64,000 nucleotides of DNA, taken from an uncultured Eubacteriales bacterium. GTDB lineage: Bacteria; Bacillota; Clostridia; Lachnospirales; Lachnospiraceae. A program made the position numbers and the translations under genes. The notes beneath the pieces are model-generated. The model had not been told where the DNA came from and made no database searches. It saw nothing but the letters and a program-made list of their open reading frames with translations. Positions 53,550-61,934 of this stretch are shown in pieces. Location: the NCBI GenBank assembly GCA_900548855.1, contig URMF01000006.1:37774-101773 (forward strand). The letters are read 5' to 3'. The first letter of the stretch is position 1, and each line of letters starts with the position of its first letter.

Positions 53550-54737
53550 ATGGAAGAAAAACGTTTTATTTATTTAGATCATGCTGCCACAACAGCAGCA
53601 AGGCCACAAGTGGTAGAGGCGATGCTGCCATATTTTACGGAAAATTTTGGAAATCCATCCAGCGTATATACATTTTCCCAGAAAAATAAGGCGGTGATTA
53701 CACAATGTCGTGATACCATTGCCAAAAGCTTAGGTGCCAAGAGTGATGAAATTTATTTTACAGCAGGCGGATCAGAATCTGACAACTGGGCGTTAAAGTC
53801 CACAGCAGAAGCATATGCTTCTAAGGGCAGACACATCATTACAACAAAGATTGAGCATCATGCAATCCTTCATACGGCACAATATCTGGAAAGCAAGGGC
53901 TTTGAAGTGACCTATCTGGATGTGGACGAAAACGGTATTGTAAAGCTTGACCAGTTAAAGGCGGCAATCCGCCCGGATACAATTTTAATATCTGTCATGT
54001 TTGCTAATAATGAGATTGGGACAATTCAGCCGATTAAGGAAATTGGTGAGATTGCCAAGGAAAACGGTATACTGTTTCATACGGATGCAGTGCAGGCATA
54101 TGGTCAGGTTCCCATTGATGTGGATGCGTATCATATTGATATGCTGAGCGCTTCCGGTCACAAGCTGAATGGACCGAAGGGAATTGGTTTTCTGTATATC
54201 CGCACCGGTTTAAAGCTCCGGAATTTTGTACATGGTGGCGGACAGGAGCGTTCCCGTCGTGCAGGCACGGAAAATGTAACCGGTATTGTAGGATTTGCCA
54301 AAGCGGTGGAAATTGCATTTGCAACCATGGAGGAAAGAACAAAAAAAGAAGTCGAAATGAGGGATTATTTAATTGGGCGTTTATTGGCGGAGGTACCATA
54401 TGTCAGATTAAACGGACATCGGACAAAGCGACTGCCTAATAATGTTAACCTAAGCTTTCAGTTTGTGGAGGGTGAATCCATGCTGATTATGCTGGATATG
54501 AAGGGGATTTGTGCTTCTTCTGGTTCTGCCTGTACATCCGGTTCGCTGGACCCATCCCATGTGCTGCTTGCCATTGGACTGCCTCATGAGATAGCCCATG
54601 GTTCGCTCCGAATGACTCTTGGTGAAGAAAATACCATGGAAGAAATGGATTATGTGGCAGACAACATAAAAGAAATTGTTGAAAAGCTCCGTTCCATGTC
54701 ACCGCTCTATGAGGATTTTATAAAAAATAAACAGTAG
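53550..54737 (+). CDS. iscS: Cysteine desulfurase IscS/NifS
   Basis: 395 residues. PLP lysine in 'SASGHKLNGPKGIGFLYI', 'HTDAVQAYGQ', and the catalytic Cys in 'SSGSACTSGSLDPSHVL'. Supplies sulfur to the scaffold (next gene) and to MnmA. Starts 17 nt after iscR. Confidence 0.96.
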   Translation: MEEKRFIYLDHAATTAARPQVVEAMLPYFTENFGNPSSVYTFSQKNKAVITQCRDTIAKSLGAKSDEIYFTAGGSESDNWALKSTAEAYASKGRHIITTKIEHHAILHTAQYLESKGFEVTYLDVDENGIVKLDQLKAAIRPDTILISVMFANNEIGTIQPIKEIGEIAKENGILFHTDAVQAYGQVPIDVDAYHIDMLSASGHKLNGPKGIGFLYIRTGLKLRNFVHGGGQERSRRAGTENVTGIVGFAKAVEIAFATMEERTKKEVEMRDYLIGRLLAEVPYVRLNGHRTKRLPNNVNLSFQFVEGESMLIMLDMKGICASSGSACTSGSLDPSHVLLAIGLPHEIAHGSLRMTLGEENTMEEMDYVADNIKEIVEKLRSMSPLYEDFIKNKQ

Positions 54738-54760
54738 AAATATAGAAGGAGGAAGATAAC

Positions 54761-55198
54761 ATGTACAGCGAGAAAGTAATGGATCATTTTACCAATCCGA
54801 GAAATGTGGGAGAGATTGAAAATGCCAGCGGTGTGGGAACCGTAGGCAATGCAAAATGTGGAGATATCATGCGTATTTATTTTGATATTGATGAGAACCA
54901 GGTTATTCGGGATGTGAAGTTTAAGACCTTTGGATGCGGCGCTGCAGTGGCAACCAGTTCCATGGCAACAGAGCTTGTAAAGGGCAAGACTATTTATGAG
55001 GCATTGGAGGTTACAAACAAGGCGGTTATGGAAGCGCTTGACGGACTTCCACCGGTTAAAGTACACTGTTCTTTATTGGCGGAAGAGGCGATTCATGCTG
55101 CGTTATGGGATTACTGTGAGAAAAATGGAATTACCATTGAAGGGTTATCAAAACCGAAAAATGATATCAGTGAAGAGGAAGAAGAGGAAGAGTATTAA
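54761..55198 (+). CDS. iscU: Iron-sulfur cluster scaffold IscU/NifU
   Basis: 145 residues. 'YSEKVMDHFTNPRNVG' start and the three ligand cysteines in 'NAKCGDIM', 'FKTFGCGAAVATSS' and 'VKVHCSLLAEEAI'. A Glu-rich tail ends it. Clostridia type, close to the N-terminal part of NifU. Confidence 0.95.
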   Translation: MYSEKVMDHFTNPRNVGEIENASGVGTVGNAKCGDIMRIYFDIDENQVIRDVKFKTFGCGAAVATSSMATELVKGKTIYEALEVTNKAVMEALDGLPPVKVHCSLLAEEAIHAALWDYCEKNGITIEGLSKPKNDISEEEEEEEY

Positions 55199-55257
55199 GG
55201 CTTCTCAGCAGTGATTCCTGTCAGAAAACAAAACAGCTTCAGTTTGGAGGATACAAT

Positions 55258-56340
55258 ATGAAGAAAAAGGTTGCAGTTGGCATGTCGGGAGGTGTGGATT
55301 CCTCTGTAGCGGCCTATCTGTTAAAAGAACAGGGATTTGATGTAATTGGTGTTACCATGCAGATATGGCAGGATGAAGATCCGCTTGCCATGGCGGAAAA
55401 CGGCGGTTGCTGCGGACTGTCTGCTGTTGATGATGCCAGACGTGTAGCTGACCGGCTGGATATTCCTTATTATGTATTAAATTTTAAACGGGAATTTAGA
55501 AACAACGTAATTGACTATTTTATAGATGAATATATTCATGCAAGAACCCCTAACCCCTGTATAGCCTGCAACCGTTATGTAAAGTGGGAGGCGCTTTTAA
55601 ACAGGGCAGTGGAGCTTGGATGTGATTATATTGCAACCGGTCATTATGCAAGGGTATGCCGGCTGGAGAACGGAAGATATGCTCTGCAGAAGTCTGCGGC
55701 AGCAGGAAAGGACCAGACCTATGCCTTATATAATCTAACCCAGGAGCAGCTGTCAAGGACGCTGATGCCGGTTGGGGAGTATGATAAGGAGCAGATCCGC
55801 AAAATGGCAGGGGATATCGGGCTGCTGGTTGCCAGTAAGCCGGACAGTCAGGAAATATGTTTTATTCCGGATAATGATTACGCTTCTTATATTAAGAGAG
55901 AAACCGGACAGACCTTCCCGGAAGGTAATTTTGTAGATGCCAGTGGAAATGTGTTGGGAAGGCATAAGGGATTGATTCACTATACCATCGGACAGCGCAA
56001 AGGGCTTGGACTGTCGCTGGGAATGCCGGCTTTTGTGACAGAGCTTCGCTCGGAAGCCAATGAGGTGGTGATTGGTACGAATGAAGATACGTTTCATGCC
56101 AGACTGCTGGCGGACAAGGTAAACTGGATGTCCATACCGGAATTACAGGGAAAACAGAGAGTGACGGCTAAAATCCGTTATTCCCATCAGGGAGCTCCCT
56201 GTGTCATCCGGATGATGGGAGAGGATATGGTGGAATGCCGGTTTGAAGAACCGGTTCGTGCTATTACCCCGGGACAGGCGGTGGTATTTTATGATGGAGA
56301 TATTGTGATAGGAGGAGGAACCATCAGAAGTTTTTCATGA
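55258..56340 (+). CDS. mnmA: tRNA-specific 2-thiouridylase MnmA
   Basis: 360 residues. PP-loop 'GMSGGVDSSVAAYLL', first catalytic Cys in 'NPCIACNRYVKW', second in 'SQEICFIPDNDY', and 'TIGQRKGLGLS'. Puts the 2-thio group on wobble U34 of Lys, Glu and Gln tRNAs, using sulfur from the desulfurase encoded upstream. Extra residues 'NGGCCGLSAVDDARRVAD' near residue 48 are normal for this family. Confidence 0.96.
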   Translation: MKKKVAVGMSGGVDSSVAAYLLKEQGFDVIGVTMQIWQDEDPLAMAENGGCCGLSAVDDARRVADRLDIPYYVLNFKREFRNNVIDYFIDEYIHARTPNPCIACNRYVKWEALLNRAVELGCDYIATGHYARVCRLENGRYALQKSAAAGKDQTYALYNLTQEQLSRTLMPVGEYDKEQIRKMAGDIGLLVASKPDSQEICFIPDNDYASYIKRETGQTFPEGNFVDASGNVLGRHKGLIHYTIGQRKGLGLSLGMPAFVTELRSEANEVVIGTNEDTFHARLLADKVNWMSIPELQGKQRVTAKIRYSHQGAPCVIRMMGEDMVECRFEEPVRAITPGQAVVFYDGDIVIGGGTIRSFS

Positions 56341-56354
56341 AAAGAAAAATAGTT

Positions 56355-56382
56355 TGAATTTCCAGAGATATATTGTATAATA
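56355..56382 (+). promoter_or_regulatory. Sigma-A type promoter for the LRR protein
   Basis: TTGAAT at 56355-56360, 16-nt spacer, TATAAT at 56377-56382. A GACAG/CTGTC hairpin with an inner GGAAAATTTTCC palindrome follows in the leader (about 56391-56417). Confidence 0.55.
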
Positions 56383-56464
56383 ATATTTTGACAGAAATGG
56401 AAAATTTTCCTGCTGTCGGAAATAGAAATTAAATTATAGCCAGGATGAAAATGGAGGATGTATT

Positions 56465-58369
56465 ATGGGGAAAAATGGTATATGGAAACATTGTTTTAGC
56501 AGTATTATGATGATGGGTATATTTTTTGCAGTGCTTTTGGCTTTGCCGGTACATGCCCAGGGACTGGAGGATGCAAAAAGGTTTACAGCCGATAACCAGT
56601 TTGTGGTGAAGGATGGAATGATTACCGGTTATACAGGCTCGGATAAAGAAGTAATTATTCCGGCAAAGGTGGGTTCTGCGTCCGTACGGGGACTGGCGGG
56701 CACTTTTTTCAATAATACAACGGTAGAAAGGGTGATTTTGCCAGATACAATAGTGACAATTGGTGATGACACCTTTAACGGCTGCAGCAGTCTGAATTCC
56801 TTATTTGTATATGACCCGGATTGTGTGGAGGATGCAAATGAGCTGGTTGATGCGAATCCATATGGTTTTGATGGAAGCAAATATATCATAACTGCGGATA
56901 ATACAAAAGTGTATGAAATTATCAGTAAGGGAAATGGTGTCGTTATTCCTTCCAAACTGGTTTCGCTGGGTCAGAGAGTGTTTAATACCTGCGCTTTTGG
57001 TAATTTTTATGTAATGGAGGGAAACAACAGCTTTAAGGTATGGAATGATCCGGCGAATCCGGCATCGGATGACAGCGCTATCGGACCTTGTCTGGTTTCC
57101 AGCGATAATCAATATTTATACCGTTTTGCGCCGAGATATCACCAGGCGAATGGAAGTACTTATCTGCTGCCACCGGTAAAGGTAATCTGTGACTATGCAC
57201 TGGAGTCTGTTTCCAAGAACGGTGGGTTTGAGATTCCCAATACAGTTATAACAATCGGCAATTATGCATTTTATAAGGCGGGAAACACAACCTATGTGAA
57301 TTTTCAGGAAGTATCAAAGGTTGATGTAATTGGCAGCTTTGCCTTTGCCTATATTAATAATTTAGGAAACGGAGGAATCTTTACCCTTCCTTCCAGTGTA
57401 ACAAAGGTTGGTGAATACTGCTTTGCCTACTGCCAGAATATCCAGATTGATATTTCAAAAAGCAGTATTACTTCTGTTCCTGCATTTATTTTCAAGGACA
57501 GTAATAACCTCCATTCCATCACTCTTCCTGCAACTGTGAAGACGATAGAAGCATATGCTTTTTATGAATGTGATAATTTTAACAACATATACTTTTTAGG
57601 AGATAGTCTTGAAAAGATTGGAACGGCTGCCTTTAAGGGCTGTAATAATCTTCATGAAATTAAAATCCCGGAGGGAGTGAAGGCAATTGAAAATGATACA
57701 TTTTCCGGCTGTCAGAACCTGAATGTGATTGAACTTCCGGATTCGTTAACCACTATAGGGGATAATGCTTTTGAAGATTGCCAGAACATTCATAAAATGG
57801 TGATTCCTGAAAATGTTACCTACATATCCAATACCACATTTAACGGAGTGGACCCGGAAAAATTAACGGGAGTGGATACAACGAAAAATGCATATGCCCA
57901 GACTAGGGTGAAAAAGCCTCTGCCGAAGAAGGGAACATCTGTTAAAGTCGGCAAACTGGTTTATAAGGTCAGCAAGTCACATGCAACAAAGGGAACCGTG
58001 ACAGTGGTGAAGGCGAAGGATAAGAAGCAGAAAAGCATATCCATTCCTGCAACCGTGAATATCAATGGGTACAACTTTAAGGTGACCTCCATTGCAAGCA
58101 AAGCCTTTAAGAAAAATAAGAAATTAACCAGCATTATTATTGGCAAAAATGTAAAGACTATTGGAAAAGAAGCATTCTACGGCTGTACAAGATTGAAAAA
58201 AATTACTGTGAAATCAAAGGTTGTCAGCAAGGTTAACAAAAATGCCTTTAAGAACATTCACAAAAAAGCAAAAATTAAGCTGCCAAAGATGAGCAGTAAG
58301 AAATATAAGAAGTACAAAAAGAAGTTTGTTAAAAAAGGGCAGGCTAAAACTGTTAAGATTACAAAATAA
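56465..58369 (+). CDS. Secreted BspA-type leucine-rich repeat protein
   Basis: 634 residues. Signal peptide ending near 'LPVHAQG' (about residue 34). Then about ten LRR_5 repeats of the TpLRR/BspA kind with the recurring pattern 'IGxxAFxxCxxLxxIxIPxxV', in two blocks (about 45-480 and 505-600) split by a Lys-rich linker. The last 30 residues are very Lys-rich ('SSKKYKKYKKKFVKKG'). Such proteins are surface adhesins or binding scaffolds in gut Firmicutes; no LPXTG or choline-binding anchor is seen, so the basic tail may hold it to the wall. Confidence 0.88.
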   Translation: MGKNGIWKHCFSSIMMMGIFFAVLLALPVHAQGLEDAKRFTADNQFVVKDGMITGYTGSDKEVIIPAKVGSASVRGLAGTFFNNTTVERVILPDTIVTIGDDTFNGCSSLNSLFVYDPDCVEDANELVDANPYGFDGSKYIITADNTKVYEIISKGNGVVIPSKLVSLGQRVFNTCAFGNFYVMEGNNSFKVWNDPANPASDDSAIGPCLVSSDNQYLYRFAPRYHQANGSTYLLPPVKVICDYALESVSKNGGFEIPNTVITIGNYAFYKAGNTTYVNFQEVSKVDVIGSFAFAYINNLGNGGIFTLPSSVTKVGEYCFAYCQNIQIDISKSSITSVPAFIFKDSNNLHSITLPATVKTIEAYAFYECDNFNNIYFLGDSLEKIGTAAFKGCNNLHEIKIPEGVKAIENDTFSGCQNLNVIELPDSLTTIGDNAFEDCQNIHKMVIPENVTYISNTTFNGVDPEKLTGVDTTKNAYAQTRVKKPLPKKGTSVKVGKLVYKVSKSHATKGTVTVVKAKDKKQKSISIPATVNINGYNFKVTSIASKAFKKNKKLTSIIIGKNVKTIGKEAFYGCTRLKKITVKSKVVSKVNKNAFKNIHKKAKIKLPKMSSKKYKKYKKKFVKKGQAKTVKITK

Positions 58370-58406
58370 CAGGTATATGAATAATACATAATAAAGGGTG
58401 GCATAT

Positions 58407-59309
58407 ATGTATACAGAAAATATTTTAGATTTAATTGGTAATACTCCGCTAATCAGTTTAAAACAGACAACAGGACTTAATATTTTTGCAAAGGCAGAAT
58501 TTTTGAATCCAGGTGGTTCCATTAAAGACAGGATTGCAAAAAATATGATTGAGGTGGCAGAAAAAGAGGGCAGGTTAAAACCGGGCATGACCATTATTGA
58601 GCCCACCTCTGGGAATACCGGAATCGGACTTGCGCTGTGCGGTGTCCGGAAGGGATACCCGGTTATCATTGTTATGCCGGAGAACATGAGTGAGGAGCGG
58701 AAGAAAATTATCAGGGCGCTGGGGGCAGAGCTTATCCTGACACCACCGGAATTGTCCATTGGGGGAAGTGTGGAGAAAGCAGCAGAAATCTGTAATAGCA
58801 GCGACAAATATTTTATGCCGCAGCAATTTGAAAATCCGGCAAATCCGGATATTCATTACCGGACAACAGGACCGGAGATATGGGAACAGATAGGCGGAAG
58901 AGTTGATATTTATGTGTCGGGAATCGGCAGCGGCGGTACGCTGCAGGGTGTTGGAAAGTACCTGCGGGAACAAAATCCCGAATGTAAAATTGTTGCAGTG
59001 GAACCGAAAAATGTTTCTGCTTTACTGGGAGATGAGCCGGGACTCCACCAGATTCAGGGAATTGGTGACGGATTTGTACCGGATGTATTAGATGTAGATA
59101 TGATAGATGATATCATAGAGGTAACAGATGAAGATGCAATTGGGACCGCAAGAGAATTGGCAAAGGTACAGGGACTGCTCTGTGGAACCAGCTCGGGAGC
59201 CAATGTGTGGGCAGCGAAGCAGATGGCTGCCAAGTACGGAAAAGATAAGGTGATAGCGACCATTCTGGCAGACAGGGTTGAGCGCTATTTCAGCACGAGT
59301 TTAATTTAA
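58407..59309 (+). CDS. cysK: Cysteine synthase A (O-acetylserine sulfhydrylase)
   Basis: 300 residues from ATG 58407 (GGGTGG upstream). PLP lysine in 'NPGGSIKDRIAKNMI', phosphate loop 'TSGNTGIGLALCG', glycine loop 'GIGSGGTLQGVGKYL', and C-terminal 'LADRVERYFSTSLI'. Joins O-acetylserine and sulfide to cysteine. A long hairpin follows. Confidence 0.95.
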   Translation: MYTENILDLIGNTPLISLKQTTGLNIFAKAEFLNPGGSIKDRIAKNMIEVAEKEGRLKPGMTIIEPTSGNTGIGLALCGVRKGYPVIIVMPENMSEERKKIIRALGAELILTPPELSIGGSVEKAAEICNSSDKYFMPQQFENPANPDIHYRTTGPEIWEQIGGRVDIYVSGIGSGGTLQGVGKYLREQNPECKIVAVEPKNVSALLGDEPGLHQIQGIGDGFVPDVLDVDMIDDIIEVTDEDAIGTARELAKVQGLLCGTSSGANVWAAKQMAAKYGKDKVIATILADRVERYFSTSLI

Positions 59310-59324
59310 TAGTGCAGCATAATA

Positions 59325-59363
59325 AGAATTGCGAAATGCAGTATTGTATTTTGCAATTCTTTA
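59325..59363 (+). terminator. Hairpin/terminator after cysK
   Basis: AGAATTGCGAAAT (59325-59337) pairs with ATTTTGCAATTCT (59348-59360) over 13 pairs with one G-T, loop of ten, then TTTATG. T-run is weak. Confidence 0.55.
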
Positions 59364-59390
59364 TGAATTTATATAAATGGAGGCATGGAT

Positions 59391-60479
59391 ATGACAAAAA
59401 TTGATATTATTTCCGGTTTCCTGGGAGCCGGAAAAACAACATTGATTAAAAAGCTGATTGCAGAGGGCTTTCAGGGTGAAAAGCTTGTTTTAATTGAAAA
59501 CGAGTTTGGTGAAATAGGTATTGACGGAGGCTTTTTAAAGGATGCAGGAGTTCAGATTAACGAAATGAATTCCGGATGCATCTGTTGTTCATTAGTCGGT
59601 GATTTCGGCAAGGCATTAAAGCAGGTACTGAATGACTATTCACCAGACCGTATCATCATTGAGCCGTCTGGTGTTGGTAAATTATCCGATGTTATGAAGG
59701 CAGTTGCGGATATGCATGAAAGTGAGATTGTAATTAATTCTGCATCGGCTGTAGTAGATGCGCAGAAGTGTAGGATGTATATGAAAAATTTCGGAGAGTT
59801 CTTCAATAACCAAATTGAAAATGCCGGAACTATTATTTTGAGTAGAAGTCAGAAGTTGTCAGAGGATAAGCTGGAGGATGTGGTGGCGAGACTGAAGGAT
59901 CATAATCCGAAGGCAACGGTTATTACCACCGCATGGGACGATATTGATGGAAGACAGATTGTATCTGCCATGGAAAAAGAAAAATCTCTTGTAGAAGAAT
60001 TGATGGAAGAGGCGAAGGTATGTCCGACCTGTGGACATGTACACGGGGATGGAGAGGAACATCATCACGAGCACGAAGAGCATGAACATCATCACGAGCA
60101 CGAAGAGCATGAACATCATCATCACCATGACCATGAGGATTGTGAACACCACCATGGAGAGGAATGCTGTCATCATGACCATCACCATCATCATGCGGAT
60201 GAGGTGTTCACAAGCTGGGGAGTAGAGACACCACACAAGTATTCCACAGAGGAAATGGAGCAGATTCTCAAAAAGCTTGCCGATTCCGAGCATCCGGAAT
60301 ATGGTATTATTTTGCGTGCCAAGGGGATGGTTCCCAATGTGGAAGGCGGCTGGATTTACTTTGATTTGACTCCGGAGGAGTACGAGGTAAGAGAGGGACA
60401 GCCGGATGTTACCGGTAAGCTCTGCGTAATTGGAAGTGAATTAAAGGAAGCAAAGATTGCAGAATTATTCCATGTATAA
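59391..60479 (+). CDS. CobW/P47K-family GTPase with His-rich metal region
   Basis: 362 residues from ATG 59391 (GGAGG seven bases upstream; ATG 59385 is too close). G1 'GFLGAGKTTLIKKL' at 9-22, metal motif 'GCICCSLVGD' near residue 65, and a His-rich stretch (about 225-270, including 'HHHHHDHEDCEHHH'), then the CobW C-terminal domain ending 'LKEAKIAELFHV'. Family members insert or deliver metals such as zinc, cobalt or nickel. The His-rich stretch contains two exact 27-nt tandem units (60060-60113). Likely co-transcribed with the next gene, 19 nt downstream. Confidence 0.93.
   Translation: MTKIDIISGFLGAGKTTLIKKLIAEGFQGEKLVLIENEFGEIGIDGGFLKDAGVQINEMNSGCICCSLVGDFGKALKQVLNDYSPDRIIIEPSGVGKLSDVMKAVADMHESEIVINSASAVVDAQKCRMYMKNFGEFFNNQIENAGTIILSRSQKLSEDKLEDVVARLKDHNPKATVITTAWDDIDGRQIVSAMEKEKSLVEELMEEAKVCPTCGHVHGDGEEHHHEHEEHEHHHEHEEHEHHHHHDHEDCEHHHGEECCHHDHHHHHADEVFTSWGVETPHKYSTEEMEQILKKLADSEHPEYGIILRAKGMVPNVEGGWIYFDLTPEEYEVREGQPDVTGKLCVIGSELKEAKIAELFHV
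60060..60113 (+). repeat. 27-nt exact tandem duplication in the His-rich region
   Basis: Two identical 27-nt units at 60060-60086 and 60087-60113, each encoding nine residues of His and Glu. In frame, so the copy number can vary without breaking the gene. Confidence 0.9.
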
Positions 60480-60498
60480 ATAGAAAGGAATGACAAGA

Positions 60499-61452
60499 AT
60501 GAGAAAACAGGAAAAAGAGATTCCGGTATTTATCTTTATGGGATTTCTGGAATGCGGCAAGACACAGTTTTGCAGTGAAACCCTGATTGATCGTGACTTT
60601 ACGGAGGGTGAGCCCACTCTTTTAATTGTGACGGAAGAGGGAATCGAGGAATATGATGAGGAAGAACTGAAAAAACGGAATATTTCTACCGTATATCTGG
60701 AGGAAGCGGATATTAATACGGAAAAGCTTTTAGATTTGCAGGATGCCTACAATCCCAAGCAGGTTCTGATTGAGTATAACGGCATGTGGCAGTTAGACAA
60801 GCTTTTTACTATTCGGGTTCCAAAGGGATGGACGATTGTGCAGGTTATTACTCTGATTGATGCAACCACATTTACCGTATATAACAACAATATGAGGTCC
60901 TTGATGGCAGAGCATATCCAGAGTGCAGATATGGTAGTGTTCAACCGCTGCCGGGATGATTCTGATATTAATACAATGCGTATGGCAGTAAAGACGATTA
61001 ACCGCCGTGCCCAGATTGTGTTTGAGAATGTCAATGGACAGGCACAGGTTGACAATGGAGAAATAGAGATACCATATGATTTAGAGGCAGATGTTATTGA
61101 GATAGAGGATGAGGATTTTGGAATCTTTTACATTGATGCTTCTGACAATCCGGAAAAATATGTGGATAAGGTTGTTAAATTCAAGGGACAGGTATATTGT
61201 CCACCGCAGTATAAGGGAAAGGCGTTTGTTCCGGGAAGATTTGCCATGACCTGCTGTGCAGAAGATATCACTTTCTTAGGCTTTAAATGTGTGTCGATGG
61301 AGACACCTAATTTAAAGGACAGGGAGTGGGTTACGGTAACTGCAAAGGTAAAATGTGAGTTTTACAAGGAGTTTGATGGTGACGGTCCGGTGTTATATGC
61401 ACAAAAGATTGAGAAGGCGGAGAAGGCAGAAGAAGAAGTTGTATATTTCTAA
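60499..61452 (+). CDS. CobW-like GTPase domain fused to a YcgQ/TIGR03943-like domain
   Basis: 317 residues from ATG 60499 (AAAGGA nine bases upstream). Residues 8-200 look like a reduced CobW GTPase: P-loop 'GFLECGKTQF' and 'VFNRCRDD', but the metal motif CxCC of CobW is missing. Residues 205-310 resemble the C-terminal domain of YcgQ/TIGR03943 proteins: 'NPEKYVDKVVKFKGQVYCP', 'FVPGRFAMTCCAEDITFLGF'. YcgQ usually works with a permease (YcgR), which is not here. The pairing with a CobW gene suggests a metal-delivery role. Function unproven. Confidence 0.7.
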   Translation: MRKQEKEIPVFIFMGFLECGKTQFCSETLIDRDFTEGEPTLLIVTEEGIEEYDEEELKKRNISTVYLEEADINTEKLLDLQDAYNPKQVLIEYNGMWQLDKLFTIRVPKGWTIVQVITLIDATTFTVYNNNMRSLMAEHIQSADMVVFNRCRDDSDINTMRMAVKTINRRAQIVFENVNGQAQVDNGEIEIPYDLEADVIEIEDEDFGIFYIDASDNPEKYVDKVVKFKGQVYCPPQYKGKAFVPGRFAMTCCAEDITFLGFKCVSMETPNLKDREWVTVTAKVKCEFYKEFDGDGPVLYAQKIEKAEKAEEEVVYF

Positions 61453-61479
61453 TAGGTGATTGCGAAAGGAGAAATGGAC

Positions 61480-61776
61480 ATGGCATTTAATGATTTTTTG
61501 GACAAGGTAAAAGAGACATCCTCCAATGCAGTGGATAAGGCGAAGGATACCACAAAGAGACTGGCTACAGTAAATGATTTAAAGAGCAAGATTCGTGGCT
61601 ATAACAACGATAAAAACAAGCTGTTTACTCAGATGGGAATGGATATTTACATTGCAAAAAAGCAGGGGGAAAATGTGGATGAGGCGATGGATGAATTTGT
61701 CTCTCAGATTGATACAATAAATGTTAGGATTAAGAATCTGCAGGAAAAACTGGCATTGCTGGAGGCAGAGGAGTAG
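61480..61776 (+). CDS. Small coiled-coil protein of unknown function
   Basis: 98 residues from ATG 61480 (AAAGGAG eight bases upstream). All-helical and charged: 'FLDKVKETSSNAVDKAKDTT', then 'LKSKIRGYNNDKNKLFTQMG', and a C-terminal heptad-like helix. Clostridia often have such small proteins with a C-terminal zinc ribbon; here none is seen. It sits 27 nt after the GTPase fusion gene, so it is probably in that operon. Confidence 0.7.
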   Translation: MAFNDFLDKVKETSSNAVDKAKDTTKRLATVNDLKSKIRGYNNDKNKLFTQMGMDIYIAKKQGENVDEAMDEFVSQIDTINVRIKNLQEKLALLEAEE

Positions 61777-61786
61777 TATTTAGTTG

Positions 61787-61815
61787 TTGACAAAGCAACA
61801 TTTTTTCAATATAAT
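61787..61815 (+). promoter_or_regulatory. Perfect-consensus sigma-A promoter for the fab operon
   Basis: TTGACA at 61787-61792, 17-nt spacer, TATAAT at 61810-61815. It is 120 nt before fabH. Such a strong promoter is probably regulated by the elements downstream. Confidence 0.88.
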
Positions 61816-61833
61816 TTGTTATAATGTTTCTTG

Positions 61834-61872
61834 TAAATAATAGACTCATATTCCATATGGGTCTATTATTTA
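61834..61872 (+). promoter_or_regulatory. Long hairpin in the fabH leader
   Basis: TAAATAATAGACTCATA (61834-61850) pairs with 61856-61872 over 17 bases with one T-G wobble, loop TTCCA. It starts about 12 nt after the expected transcription start, so it should form at the 5' end of the fab mRNA. No terminator T-run follows. Confidence 0.75.
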
Positions 61873-61886
61873 GTAAGCGTTACTAT
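61870..61886. promoter_or_regulatory. FapR-like palindrome before fabH
   Basis: TTAGTA, five bases, TACTAT: a palindrome with the half-site TTAGTA of the FapR operator, overlapping the foot of the hairpin. The position, about 55 nt after the promoter's -10, fits a roadblock or leader operator. FapR itself is not in the window. Confidence 0.4.
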
Positions 61887-61934
61887 TTTGTAAAGGGATT
61901 TTATGACTGTGTAGAATGTAGAAAGAAGGGTATT

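Noticed and set aside
59325..59363. Zinc or cobalamin riboswitch ahead of the CobW-type gene
   Set aside because: The gap is 81 nt and holds a single simple hairpin, too short and without known motifs.
61824..61934. N-terminal extension of FabH by 37 residues
   Set aside because: It reads through the leader hairpin, has no ribosome binding site and is not found in FabH proteins; the ATG at 61935 has AGAAGGG and the normal N-terminus.
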